Below are positions 6,138 to 15,163 of a DNA stretch of 29,075 nt, piece by piece. The stretch is from Pseudomonadota bacterium (GTDB lineage Bacteria > Pseudomonadota > Gammaproteobacteria > Enterobacterales > Enterobacteriaceae), in the NCBI GenBank assembly GCA_023454395.1, contig JAEYFY010000101.1:1-29075 (forward strand), read 5' to 3'. The notes below the pieces were generated by a model. The model had not been told where the DNA came from. It worked only from the letters and a program-made list of their open reading frames with translations, and made no database searches. Within the stretch, counting starts at the first letter, position 1; each line of letters opens with the position of its first letter. The translations under genes and the position numbers were made by a program.

Positions 6138-8422
6138 TGGCTAGCCGTCTAATTGATTTTTCTCAGCCTCCTGTTTCCTATCCTGCTGATATGCAATGGA
6201 CATATTGGTGGAATGGGAAACAGCACGAACCTGTTGTTTATGAAAGACCGCTTACCCGTGAGCAATTGGCTCAGGGGCAAGCGATTTTATTCGATATTGA
6301 AAAGCTGCCTCGTTTTCTTAAATTCCGCTTATTTAAATACATCGAATATCTTAGAAAAGAGAAAACACCTAAAGAAGTTCATAACTGGCTGGTGTTTAAG
6401 TTTCATAAAAGTGTCTATCAGCGTTTGCAAGCTGTTAATGCGCGTTATGGTTTAGCGAAAGATAAGCGTCAATTCTTGTTAGATAGAGATTTTGATCAAG
6501 CCATGTTCTTTAATCGCTTGCCCGATGCGCATGACAAAATATTGCGTCATATGGCGAAGTCATTCGCGAATGCGTGTGACAACTTATTCGATGAATTAGC
6601 TGATCAGGTAATTGCTGAAAATAACGGTGATCGTGGGGTTTTACTTAACCTAAAAGTGATTAACCCTATTTATCATCAATTAGGGCAGTTGATTACCTAT
6701 TTACATGTAACGCCATTGTTTTGGGGAAAAGTTCAAAAAGGGAAATTAACACCCGAAGATGCGTTATCAGGATTAAGTCGATTAACTGATGAAGATTGGT
6801 GGCTGAAAAAGTTAAAGGCTCATCGCCAGCGTTGGCGTGAGTCTTTGCATATTGCTTTTGGTGATGTGAATTCAGATAAGACGCCTTACGCCAGTAAAAA
6901 TGCAGTGCGTGAAGTCAGAGCGCAACGTTTAGCGAATATGAATTATCTTGAAATGATGGATATTCAAGATGTTGAATCGGGTGATCGCTTTGATTTAATG
7001 GAAAAAGTATTAGCAAGTATCGCTAACCCTAAAATTCGCCGTATGGAATTAATGGCGCAAGCCGCAGGAATTCAAAAAGTGGCAGAAGAAAGGGGCGATA
7101 TTGGTTTATTTATCACCTTAACCACCCCTTCAAAATACCATCCCACCAAGCAAATTAACGTTTCTAAAGAGGAGAAAAAGAAAAAAGTTCCCATTAACGA
7201 AAAATGGAATAACAGCGCATACACTCAGAAAGACGGTCAACGTTATTTAGTGAAAGTTTGGGCGAAAATTCGCACTGCTTTTAAAGATAACGATATTAAC
7301 GTTTACGGGATCAGAGTTGTTGAGCCACATCATGATGCTACACCACATTGGCATATGATGATGTTTCTGGATAAATCTCAACGTGCATCAGCGATTGAGA
7401 TCATGCGTAAGTACGCCCTTGAAGAAGACGGCGAAGAGCGGGGCGCAAAGAAACACCGTTTTGAAGCAAAGCATTTAAATAAAGGCGGTGCTACGGGTTA
7501 TCTTGCGAAATACATTTCAAAAAATATCGACGGTTATGCGTTAGAGGGCGAAGTTGATGACGAATCGGGAGAGTTATTAACCGAGGTTGCATCAGCCGTT
7601 ACTGCGTGGGCATCAACTTGGCGCATTCCCCAATTTCACATGTTTGGCTTACCGTCTAAAGGCGTATGGCGCGAGTGTCGCCGTGTTCGTGGTGTAAGTA
7701 TCGCTGATAAGTTGGGTGATATAGCGGAAAAAGTAAGAGCATCTGCCGATGCAGGAGATTTCGCCGCTTATATCGAGCACCAAGGAGGTCCTAACGTTAA
7801 GCGTAACTTACAAACGTTATTAGTCGCTCGTACTGTTGCCGATGAGCCGAATTCTTATGATGAAGAAGTGATGCGCGTTATTGGGCTATGTTCACCATTG
7901 AAAAGCGGTGATTTAGTAAAAACGCGTGAGCGTCAGTATCGTTTAGTCCGTAAATCTAAGCAGGATATTGAGGCAATTGAGCATAAGCGTAAGTCAGAAA
8001 CGGGTCGTGTTTTGACTTTAAAAAGCGCGATCAGCGCGCCTCGGAGTTCTGTCAATAACTGTGGATCGGGCAGTTCACCCGATATTAAAAACCCACATGA
8101 TAGGAGCTTAAAATCGCCCGTATGGGGGATTTCTGAGCCTGAATATTTCGACCTACGTTCACAATATAGCGATTGGGATAAATCATTTGGTGAGGTTTTA
8201 GAGCATAAAAAGAGTCAGCGGATAATTTCAACGGTGTCATTAAGTGAAAATCAGGAACGTTTGATACCTGAATTCAAAGCCTTTGCCGAAAAAATGGGAT
8301 TGGACTTACCGCCAGACACAATGTGGTCAATGGTGATGAACGGTATGCGCCTGAGTTATGGCGATGAAGTGATTTGGTTTGAGAACGGGAAAATTCAAAT
8401 TTCATCGAAAAAGATGAAATGA
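6137..8422 (+). CDS. A: P2 gpA-like rolling-circle replication initiation endonuclease
   Basis: This 761-aa protein matches the P2 gpA length (about 760 aa) and layout. gpA nicks the phage origin, stays covalently attached by tyrosine and drives rolling-circle replication with host Rep helicase. The HUH metal-binding motif is PHWHMMMF (His404 and His406). The tandem catalytic tyrosines lie in YLAKYISKN (Tyr455 and Tyr459). The N-terminal half carries the long helical region usual for the family. In P2 the origin lies within A itself; I could not place it here. The gene is intact even though the rest of the phage is degraded. Confidence 0.93.
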   Translation: MASRLIDFSQPPVSYPADMQWTYWWNGKQHEPVVYERPLTREQLAQGQAILFDIEKLPRFLKFRLFKYIEYLRKEKTPKEVHNWLVFKFHKSVYQRLQAVNARYGLAKDKRQFLLDRDFDQAMFFNRLPDAHDKILRHMAKSFANACDNLFDELADQVIAENNGDRGVLLNLKVINPIYHQLGQLITYLHVTPLFWGKVQKGKLTPEDALSGLSRLTDEDWWLKKLKAHRQRWRESLHIAFGDVNSDKTPYASKNAVREVRAQRLANMNYLEMMDIQDVESGDRFDLMEKVLASIANPKIRRMELMAQAAGIQKVAEERGDIGLFITLTTPSKYHPTKQINVSKEEKKKKVPINEKWNNSAYTQKDGQRYLVKVWAKIRTAFKDNDINVYGIRVVEPHHDATPHWHMMMFLDKSQRASAIEIMRKYALEEDGEERGAKKHRFEAKHLNKGGATGYLAKYISKNIDGYALEGEVDDESGELLTEVASAVTAWASTWRIPQFHMFGLPSKGVWRECRRVRGVSIADKLGDIAEKVRASADAGDFAAYIEHQGGPNVKRNLQTLLVARTVADEPNSYDEEVMRVIGLCSPLKSGDLVKTRERQYRLVRKSKQDIEAIEHKRKSETGRVLTLKSAISAPRSSVNNCGSGSSPDIKNPHDRSLKSPVWGISEPEYFDLRSQYSDWDKSFGEVLEHKKSQRIISTVSLSENQERLIPEFKAFAEKMGLDLPPDTMWSMVMNGMRLSYGDEVIWFENGKIQISSKKMK

Positions 8423-8539
8423 CTAATTTGGGATGAAGTGTAATATAAGATTATTGATAAAAATTGCAAATAAGATGTATATAACTCTTTAGCAGAGTTT
8501 ATGTAATCTTTCGTTATAACATACATACTAATTATCCTA

Positions 8540-9187
8540 TCAGGATAATAACGAGTATATCTTTTCTATGTCTTCCTCTGTAGTAATAACGGATCCATTA
8601 GTAGTTATTTCATATGTAGTATCATTAGTAATGAGTTTTATTTTGTCAATGATATACTTAGGTTCATTAAAGTAATTATTTAAGTCTAAATGTGCATCTT
8701 TGGATGATGTTAATTCAATATTAGCTGAGGTGTATTTGCTAATAACTAAATTCTTAACTTTTATAGATTTTATTTTCATTTCAAAAGATTCTTCTTTGAA
8801 TATTCTTATTAATGAATTTATATCAAATGTTTTATTTTCTAACTTTAATCTATGGTTAGATAGTTGATTTAGATTTAAAATAAAATTTTTTATACTACGA
8901 GGTGATGACTCAATTAAAAGAGGATAAGATAAATTATTTCTTTTGAATAAATAGAAATAAAAATTAATATATTTATTATACTCGAAATAGCTAATGCATC
9001 CGTATGGATCTATAACATCTTCTATTATGTTTACTTTTTCACTATATTTTACATATAAATATTCACTTGAGTACTTTTCAATAGAAAAACCCCATCCTTT
9101 ATTTTCATTAAAAGGATTATCTAAAAAAAATTTATGTAATTCCTCATGGCTAGCAGTTGTTATAATATTAAAGTATTTTATTTTCAT
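8540..9187 (-). CDS. Third gene of cargo operon, unknown protein
   Basis: This 215-aa protein (MKIKYFNIITTASHEELHKFF) follows the middle gene after an 11-base gap, with AAGGA 8 to 9 bases before its ATG. It is rich in Lys, Asn, Ile, Ser and aromatic residues, has no signal peptide or clear membrane helix, and looks mixed alpha/beta. I recognise no catalytic motif. Base composition is visibly more AT-rich than the neighbouring A gene. Shared strand, close spacing and shared composition argue that it works with the two genes upstream. It may be a partner, sensor or inhibitor of the putative nuclease. Confidence 0.72.
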   Translation of the reverse strand: MKIKYFNIITTASHEELHKFFLDNPFNENKGWGFSIEKYSSEYLYVKYSEKVNIIEDVIDPYGCISYFEYNKYINFYFYLFKRNNLSYPLLIESSPRSIKNFILNLNQLSNHRLKLENKTFDINSLIRIFKEESFEMKIKSIKVKNLVISKYTSANIELTSSKDAHLDLNNYFNEPKYIIDKIKLITNDTTYEITTNGSVITTEEDIEKIYSLLS

Positions 9188-9198
9188 TTTATATTCCT

Positions 9199-10317
9199 TT
9201 AATTCTTCTTCAGTGATGTAGAGTTATCTTTTATGATTTTATCAGAAATAGTTCTTGCTGTCTTTTCTAATAATTTAGAAAGTTCTCTTTCATTTTCTTG
9301 ATTAAATGATTTTCTATTTTTATTAAATTCATTAATGCTAATATATTGATAATAACCACGAATTAAATATGAGAATTTTTTACATTTTTCTGAATCTATA
9401 AATTGAGCTTCTAATTCAATTAAATCTGAATCTACAAGTTTTTTATTCTTTATAGTCCAAATGATTCTAGAAATATAAAATTCTTTATCTAATAAATCTT
9501 TTAGTTCTTCCGAATCTAAAATCCCTCTTCCTTTTAGTGATGCCTTTGATATATGATATCCTAAATCTGGTATATCAGATTCATCATCATCATCATTATT
9601 AGATAATTCACTATCTTCTCCTTTGAGATTATTTAAAATAGGATGGGATATATATACGTCAGAAACGTCATAAAGATCATGGTCCTTCATCTCTTTTATT
9701 AATTTTGTGAAAAATCTAGTTCTTTCTGATGCGGATTTTACACTTTCTAACGTGATGACATCAGTAGATATATCTCCTTCAGATTCTTCTTTTATCTTCT
9801 CTTCGAGAATAGAAGTAAACTCTTCAGCTTTTGGATTTGGGGGGCACCTAAGTAGATATTCGTTATTGTTTAATATTTCAACTTGAATATTAGCTTCTCG
9901 AGTTGAGGATTGTCTAAATTCACTTAATTTATAGTCTAGTTTTACATATTTTATTGTAATTTCGAAGCTATTGGATGTAATAAAATATGATGTTGTATCA
10001 CCTTCTTTATTTAATTCATTAAGAGTATCTTTAATACAAGATTCTATATCATCTTTATTTAAGTTTGTTTTTATAAAACTATTAGTACTTTTTTCTCTTC
10101 TTCCTATGCTACCCAAAATATCAGATAAATTTTGGAAGTCTTTATAGCCATGATAATATTTTGAAAAATCAATCGCTAGAGTTTTTCTTGGTGTTTGTGT
10201 TGATATTAATATTCCACGTCTAAAAAATAAACCTCTCATTTCTTCATTGGTTATCTTATTTTGATTTAATGCATCAAAAATAGCTTTATCTGTAACACTA
10301 TATAATCCGATTTTCAT
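9199..10317 (-). CDS. Second gene of cargo operon, unknown acidic protein
   Basis: The start chosen is the ATG at 10317 (MKIGLYSVTDKAIFDAL): GGAG lies 6 bases upstream and the ATG overlaps the TAA of the previous gene. The protein is 372 aa. An N-terminal segment, MRGLFFRRGILISTQTPR, reads like a conserved core. A strongly acidic linker (SNNDDDDESDIPD, about residue 245) separates an N-terminal part from a helical C-terminal part. I see no P-loop, nuclease or transmembrane motif. Its coupling to a nuclease-like gene suggests a subunit or effector of the same system. The family is unknown to me. Confidence 0.75.
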   Translation of the reverse strand: MKIGLYSVTDKAIFDALNQNKITNEEMRGLFFRRGILISTQTPRKTLAIDFSKYYHGYKDFQNLSDILGSIGRREKSTNSFIKTNLNKDDIESCIKDTLNELNKEGDTTSYFITSNSFEITIKYVKLDYKLSEFRQSSTREANIQVEILNNNEYLLRCPPNPKAEEFTSILEEKIKEESEGDISTDVITLESVKSASERTRFFTKLIKEMKDHDLYDVSDVYISHPILNNLKGEDSELSNNDDDDESDIPDLGYHISKASLKGRGILDSEELKDLLDKEFYISRIIWTIKNKKLVDSDLIELEAQFIDSEKCKKFSYLIRGYYQYISINEFNKNRKSFNQENERELSKLLEKTARTISDKIIKDNSTSLKKN

Positions 10318-11381
10318 TATATTCTCCAACCTATTTCAATTGAGCTAAATTTATAACTATAAAAATCTATAATATGAAAATCTATACAGTCAATAATACT
10401 TTTTTTATATTCATCGAAACCCCATTCTAAAGCATAACTATTTTTGGCTTTTTCATAGACACTTTTAATCTCTGGATATCTATTAGGATTTACTAGTCTT
10501 ATTCTTATATTCGATTTTCCATCTAAAAGCTGTAACTTTGATAAAGTATCAAAAATATATATAAACTCTAACTCGTTACTACCTTCTCCATTATAATATA
10601 TTACATACCCACTCTCTGATATTGTTTCTTCTGTATTCTTAGATTGTCTTATAACTGGTCCATGTTTTATAATAAAAAAAGGTCCAGTTAATGCTTCTAT
10701 AGTTGCTGGCATATCGTTTGGATTGCCATTTGCTTTATGGAGAATTAAATCAGGGTAATAATAGTGATAATTATCTTGAGGTATTTTTTTTTCAAAGCAT
10801 AATGATTTAATGTCGGTAATTACACTTTTTAAGTAATTGATGACTCTTGGTTCTATAATATGTATCTTTTGACCTTTTTTAATAGGCAAGTTTGCAATAT
10901 TTATTCCTCGTTCACTCTCATCTTCTTTCAAATTTTTTTTCTTTTTATGCTTTTTCCCAAAAAAAACATCATAAAAATGTTGATCAAATTTATCATCATG
11001 GTTATAAACGAATAATAATCCTCTAATCTCGTAATTTCCACTATCGTAACAATATCTTTCTTGCCATTCGCGGCTACTCTCAGCACAATCAATGCTTCTA
11101 GCAAGAGAAACTAGTGCATTTCTCATCGAGGTTGGGGTTATGCTGCCAGAAGCATAACTTTTTAAATCAGTATTAAAATAAACATGCCTATTTAAATAAG
11201 GATCAAAATATCTAAAAACAACGTCAGTTGGATGGTTACCTGTTGAATTTTTATGTTCTTCTTTTTTAATACAGCTAAAGTTTTGATTAGTTGTGCCAAC
11301 AAGCTCCCATTTAAACCATTTAAATATTTCTTCTGAAACTAGTTCAGCCATTTCGCTAATATTTGCTGTTTCGCCAGCCAT
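10317..11381 (-). CDS. First gene of cargo operon, putative PD-(D/E)xK-type nuclease
   Basis: Start chosen at 11381 (MAGETANISEMAEL) because GGAG is 7 bases before it; the ATG two codons earlier is too close to that site. The protein is 354 aa. The N-terminal 80 residues show an acidic helix (AELVSEEIFKWFKWE), then HPTDVVFRY (Asp53), then YFNTDLKSY (Asp72, Lys74). This resembles the E...PD...(D/E)xK arrangement of restriction-like nucleases. The rest is mixed alpha/beta with a lysine-rich patch (KKHKKKKNLK, about residue 145). It leads a three-gene AT-rich operon between the replication gene and cos. The nuclease assignment is pattern-based and tentative. Confidence 0.75.
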   Translation of the reverse strand: MAGETANISEMAELVSEEIFKWFKWELVGTTNQNFSCIKKEEHKNSTGNHPTDVVFRYFDPYLNRHVYFNTDLKSYASGSITPTSMRNALVSLARSIDCAESSREWQERYCYDSGNYEIRGLLFVYNHDDKFDQHFYDVFFGKKHKKKKNLKEDESERGINIANLPIKKGQKIHIIEPRVINYLKSVITDIKSLCFEKKIPQDNYHYYYPDLILHKANGNPNDMPATIEALTGPFFIIKHGPVIRQSKNTEETISESGYVIYYNGEGSNELEFIYIFDTLSKLQLLDGKSNIRIRLVNPNRYPEIKSVYEKAKNSYALEWGFDEYKKSIIDCIDFHIIDFYSYKFSSIEIGWRI

Positions 11382-11413
11382 TTCCATTCTCCAAATTTAT
11401 ATATTTAATTATC

Positions 11414-11442
11414 ATTATATAAATTTAACAATGTAACAAGAG
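11414..11442 (-). promoter_or_regulatory. Possible promoter of the cargo operon
   Basis: On the reverse strand a perfect TATAAT (11419-11414) lies about 30 bases before the start codon at 11381. The -35 region is weak: CTTGTT or TTGTTA occurs, but at 14 to 15 bp spacing. The operon therefore probably has its own promoter, independent of phage early and late control. Confidence 0.35.
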
Positions 11443-11790
11443 GATACTTTTACAGTAGTCGTTTTTGGGATCTTAAGCGCAAAAATACGCATTAATATGA
11501 AAGAAAAAAATAATATTAAGTTATGAATAGTTTTATACTCGGAAGAGAGGTTTTCATTGTTTTGCACCTGCATAAAAACCGATACATTTAGTGCGCGGGC
11601 GTGGCGGGGTCACGATTGCGTTTTGATGGGTTTAAAAACATTATTGCTCGCAAATTTCCAGCACGTAGAGCGATTAAAACAAGATAAAGTTATCTAGATA
11701 TCAAATAAATTACATGCGCTGGAAATGGATTGTAGGCGCATTTAATTGGATCACTATTATTAGTCAGACCGATACTTATACCTTACAGGT
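11443..11790. other. Non-coding cos-proximal region
   Basis: About 350 bases without a convincing gene lie between the cargo operon and the Q terminator. The region holds the cos-like GC-rich site (separate entry). It also holds a widely spaced inverted repeat, ATTTCCAGC (11653-11661) and GCTGGAAAT (about 11720-11728), which could be part of the packaging region. One short open stretch after the cos-like site lacks a ribosome binding site. Confidence 0.55.
11598..11616 (+). other. Candidate cos site
   Basis: The sequence GGCGTGGCGGGG followed by TCACGA closely resembles the start of the P2 cohesive end as I recall it (GGCGAGGCGGGG). It is markedly GC-rich within an AT-rich stretch. It lies exactly where P2 has cos, between the early-side accessory genes and the reverse gene Q. 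Confidence 0.65.
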
Positions 11791-11819
11791 AAAAAAATAC
11801 CGCCAGTGTCGGCGGTATT
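11791..11819 (-). terminator. Rho-independent terminator of the Q gene
   Basis: On the reverse strand AATACCGCC (11819-11811) pairs with GGCGGTATT (11804-11796) around a six-base loop, followed by a run of T (11797-11791). It lies 18 bases after the Q stop codon. This strong GC-rich hairpin has survived although Q itself is truncated. Confidence 0.88.
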
Positions 11820-11837
11820 GTTCTTTGTGCGGTGAGG

Positions 11838-12698
11838 TTACTCATCATCTAATGTGTACTTATCAAACTTAATCACTTCTTCACCTAGCCAATCATTAAT
11901 CTGTAATATCTTGCTTTGCAGTGGTGCCAACTCATTACGAAAAAAAACCTTTGCTGCTTTTTCTACGTCACCAAAACCACCTGTATTCTGTGGAATGATC
12001 CCCATCATTTGAGGCGGTACGCGGTGTGCTGCTAACATATCGTCACGACTGACATTCTTAATATTGAGAAATTCATCTTTCGCCGCAATCTCACTTAGTG
12101 GAATAACTTGTACGCCGTCTTTCTTGCCGTTCGGTGCGTGGATAAACAAGTTACGGAAATTGCCGGGACCTTTTGAGTTTTGCATTGCTTTACGGATTTT
12201 ATCAATATCACTTTGGTTTTGTGAGGCGTCACTGACGTATAAAATAAATCCCGCATGGCTACCATTGCGATAATACTTAAGGCGAAAGAGGGTAGCGGCT
12301 TCATTCAGTAACACTGACATGGTGGACGCTAGATATTCTGGTAACCCATATAGCTCTTGATTTAAATCGGGTTCGTATAACTGAAACACGCTACCGAGTT
12401 TAAACTCATAAGGTTGTGAATCATAGCCATAGCGTACAAACCAATAACTATCATCGGCAACACCACGGCGGGTATATTTGGCAAGGGATGGTGTGAGCTT
12501 TAATAAATTACCCGCCATGCTATTACGTCGTTCAAGATAGGCATTACCAAAGGTTAAGAAGTCGAGCGCAAACCGGCTAAAGTCTAATTTAGAGAGAAAG
12601 CGGTTAGGCTGAAACGTGCTGACTAAAATATTTCGTTTCACATAAATCGCACTGCTATGATGAGTCGCCGCACGAAACAGTTTTGATAGCCCGCTACG
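11838..12698 (-). pseudogene. Q: P2 gpQ-like portal protein, N-terminus deleted
   Basis: gpQ is the capsid portal through which DNA is packaged. The readable part begins near 12698 with SGLSKLFRAATHHSSAIY and continues into VKRNILVSTFQPNRF, so the GTG at 12641 is internal and not the true start. Further family features are DFLTFGNAYLE and the closing RVPPQMMGIIPQNTGGFGD. About 285 residues remain of roughly 345 in P2, so some 60 to 70 N-terminal residues are lost. The frame meets a TGA at 12699-12701, at a deletion junction where tail gene T begins on the other strand. Its late promoter and partner gene P are gone. Confidence 0.92.
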
Positions 12699-13804
12699 TC
12701 AGATATCACAAAGTATTACCCGTGTGATTTCTAAAGTCGGTGTATGGATGAAAGAAAACCCTGAACTGACTAAAACACTGACTATGGTTGGCTTCACCAT
12801 TGCGGGCATTATTACCACACTGGGTGTGCTCTCGTTATCCATTGCAGCAATGTTAGGGCCATTAGCCGCCGCGAAATTAAGCCTATCAATTTTAGGCATT
12901 AAAGGCAGTGGTGCGCTCACACTGTTATTAAAACCGATAAAATTATTGGGTAGTGCTTTTTTATGGTTGGGTAAAGCCATGTTAGCTAATCCTATTTTGT
13001 TAGCTATTGCCGCTATTGCGGGGGCTATTTATCTGATTTATAAAAATTGGGATAAGATTGAGCCGTATGTCACTAAGGTGTGGGAGTCTGTTAAACAGCG
13101 CACCGCTATTGCATGGCAAGCACCGCTATTGCATGGCAAGCATTGAAAGACACCATTTTAAAAGTATGGGAAGGGATTAAATACATCTTCTTTAACTGGA
13201 CAATACCGGGCTTAATTGCAAAACATTGGGATAGTATTGTCGGCTATACCAAAACCGCGTGGGCGTCTGTTAAATCTGTAATTTCAGGGATATGGGAAGG
13301 CATTAAAACCTTTTTTATGACACAAACGTTACCCGGAATTATTTATAGTAATTGGGATCAAATCGTTAAGTACACCCAAGAAAAATGGGAATTCCTTAAA
13401 ACAACGATATCGACTAAATGGGATGAGATTGTCGAAGATACCAAAGTGTTACCGGCTAAATTTTTGCAATTTGGTAGTGACTTGATTGATTCCATTATTC
13501 AGGGTATCAAAAACAAATGGACGGACTTTAAAAATAGCATTAGGGAATTGGCAACCGCCGCCAAAGAAGCGCTGACGCCGGAGTTTGCTAAAACCTCCGA
13601 TCCGAAAGTGCAGTCTGCGTTAGATTCTTACAACAGCAACTTTGCCGGTATGTATGATTCAGGCGGTTATATTCCCCGTGGTCAGTTTGGTATTGCTGGC
13701 GAAAATGGTCCTGAAATTGTTGAGGGTCCTGCGAATATCACCAGCCGTAAGCACACCGCCATGTTAGCGACAGCCGCATTATCGCTAGGCAGTGCCTTTT
13801 CATT
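12697..13804 (+). pseudogene. T: P2 gpT-like tail tape-measure protein, truncated at both ends and frameshifted
   Basis: gpT sets tail length in P2-like phages and is normally about 800 aa. Only about 365 residues remain, starting at the junction with Q (QISQSITRVISKVGVWMKENPELTK). Two hydrophobic stretches (about 12770-12860 and 12960-13040) and repeated units of the type KVWEGIK or GIWEGIKTFF followed by IxxNWD or KHWDSI are typical. A 20-bp tandem duplication at 13101-13140 shifts the frame and makes it look like two ORFs (12724-13146 and 13113-13832). The 3' end, after GSAFSLQA, runs into gpU sequence in another frame. No promoter or start is left upstream. Confidence 0.9.
13101..13140 (+). 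repeat. 20-bp tandem duplication in T
   Basis: CACCGCTATTGCATGGCAAG occurs twice in a row without any mismatch (13101-13120 and 13121-13140). The unit is not a multiple of three. Removing one copy joins the two T reading frames as KQRTAIAWQALKDTILK. It is therefore a recent frame-breaking slippage event. Confidence 0.95.
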
Positions 13805-14014
13805 ACAGGCACCATTCACGGCATGTTTGTGATCACTGATTTACAACGTACCCACACCGAATTTTTCCAAGATGGTGCCGCCAGAAAAATTGATTTCTCG
13901 CTGACATTAAAGCGTGTTGATGACTCCATCAGTCAGATGTTGGGCGATTTAAACGACCAATTAGGCATGATGGCAAACGGTGCCGGTGAAGCGATGAAAG
14001 GAGTTTTATCATAA
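13805..14014 (+). pseudogene. U: P2 gpU-like tail protein, C-terminal fragment
   Basis: gpU is a tail-completion protein of about 159 aa in P2. Here only the last 70 or so residues remain, reading GTIHGMFVITDLQRTH, then EFFQDGAARKIDFSLTLKRVDDS, to the stop at 14014. The frame opens directly out of gpT sequence, so the end of T and the first half of U are deleted. The ATG at 13823 is internal to the family sequence. The stop overlaps the start of D. Confidence 0.88.
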
Positions 14015-15111
14015 TGTTGCCAGAAATGATCACCGGTAAAAGTAGCACGCCGGCTTTTGTGTTAATTGCTGGTGATGAAGATATTAGCGCCAGAATTCAA
14101 GGACGATTAATTTCGCTTTCATTAACGGACAATCGGGGCTTTGAAGCTGACCGGCTTGATATTGAGTTAGATGATTCTGACGGCGCATTAATGATGCCAA
14201 AACGGGGTGAGGTGTTAACCTTACATCTTGGTTGGCAGGGTGAAAACCTTATTCATAAAGGCTCGTTTACGGTCGATGAGATAGAGCATTCAGGTGTACC
14301 GGATAAAATGACATTGCGCGCTCGTAGTGCCGATTTTAGGGCAACGCTGAATGTTCGCCGTGAAATGTCTTACCATCAAAAAACATTAGGCGATATCGTT
14401 AGAACCATTGCAGGGCGTAATAATATCACAGCGGTAGTTGATCCTGGTCTGGATGCGGTGAAGATTGAACATATCGACCAGACCAATGAGTCAGACGGCA
14501 GTTTTTTAACGCGCTTAGGGCAATTAAACGGTGCCACCGCCTGTGTTAAAAACGGGAGTTTGCTGTTTATGGTGCAAGGGGGAAACGCCACCGCCAGTGG
14601 TCAAGCATTACCTTTAGTGCAAATCACCCGGAGTGTGGGGGATGGGCACCGTTTTTCATTGGTGGATAGAGGGGCTTACACTGGTGTGACTGCCAATTAT
14701 TTAAATACCCGTAAACCGCAAGAGAAAACACAATCCCAAATTCGCCGTAGAAAACCCACTACTGATAAACCGAAAAAAGAAGAAGAAAAACAAGGGGAGT
14801 ACCTTGTCGGTGAAGAAGGTAATGTGATGGTGTTGTCTCATACTTACGCGAGTAAAACCAATGCCGAACGTGCTGCTAAAGCCGCGTGGGAAAAAATCCA
14901 GCGGGGTGTTGCTTCATTTAGTATTACGCTGGCGAAAGGGCGTGCAGATCTCTTTCCTGAACTGCCCGTACAAGTGAGCGGATTTAAGCCTGAGATTGAT
15001 GAAGCCTATTGGACGTTGGTCACGGTGAGTCATTCCCTGAACAATAGCGGGTTTACCACCTCGTTAGAATTAGAAGTCAAAAGCAGTGAGATAGATATGG
15101 ATAAGGAATAG
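14014..15111 (+). CDS. D: P2 gpD-like tail protein (phage late control gene D family)
   Basis: This 365-aa protein is near the P2 gpD length (387). It has the family layout: an N-terminal beta domain (FVLIAGDEDISARIQGRLISL), a central EIEHSG/ARSADFR segment, then SFLTRLGQLNGATACVKNG, and a charged linker (KTQSQIRRRKPTTDKPKKEEE). The C-terminal segment ends WTLVTVSHSLNNSGFTTSLELE. gpD forms the tail hub/spike platform together with gpV. It appears complete. The ATG at 14014 overlaps the U stop, with AAGGAG upstream. Without the rest of the tail genes it is an orphan; its own late promoter was lost with the deletion. Confidence 0.92.
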   Translation: MLPEMITGKSSTPAFVLIAGDEDISARIQGRLISLSLTDNRGFEADRLDIELDDSDGALMMPKRGEVLTLHLGWQGENLIHKGSFTVDEIEHSGVPDKMTLRARSADFRATLNVRREMSYHQKTLGDIVRTIAGRNNITAVVDPGLDAVKIEHIDQTNESDGSFLTRLGQLNGATACVKNGSLLFMVQGGNATASGQALPLVQITRSVGDGHRFSLVDRGAYTGVTANYLNTRKPQEKTQSQIRRRKPTTDKPKKEEEKQGEYLVGEEGNVMVLSHTYASKTNAERAAKAAWEKIQRGVASFSITLAKGRADLFPELPVQVSGFKPEIDEAYWTLVTVSHSLNNSGFTTSLELEVKSSEIDMDKE

Positions 15112-15163
15112 TGCCTATGTATAATTACAGGTAATTTCCACATCATAAAGAGGTAACCCGTTT

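Noticed and set aside
8483..8549. Terminators between gene A and the cargo operon
   Set aside because: AACTCT/AGAGTT (8483-8499) and ATTATCC/GGATAAT (8531-8549) are real inverted repeats, but neither is followed by a T-run on the needed strand.
11838..12641. A complete 267-aa portal-like protein starting at the GTG at 12641
   Set aside because: Family sequence (RAATHHSSAIY) continues upstream of that codon to the deletion junction, so the codon is internal.
12724..13832. Two separate genes for tail tape-measure-like proteins
   Set aside because: They are one truncated gene split by a 20-bp tandem duplication; both halves read as consecutive gpT sequence.
13823..14014. A genuine 63-aa gene
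   Set aside because: It is the C-terminal part of gpU; the reading frame runs in from T sequence and the ATG corresponds to an internal family residue.
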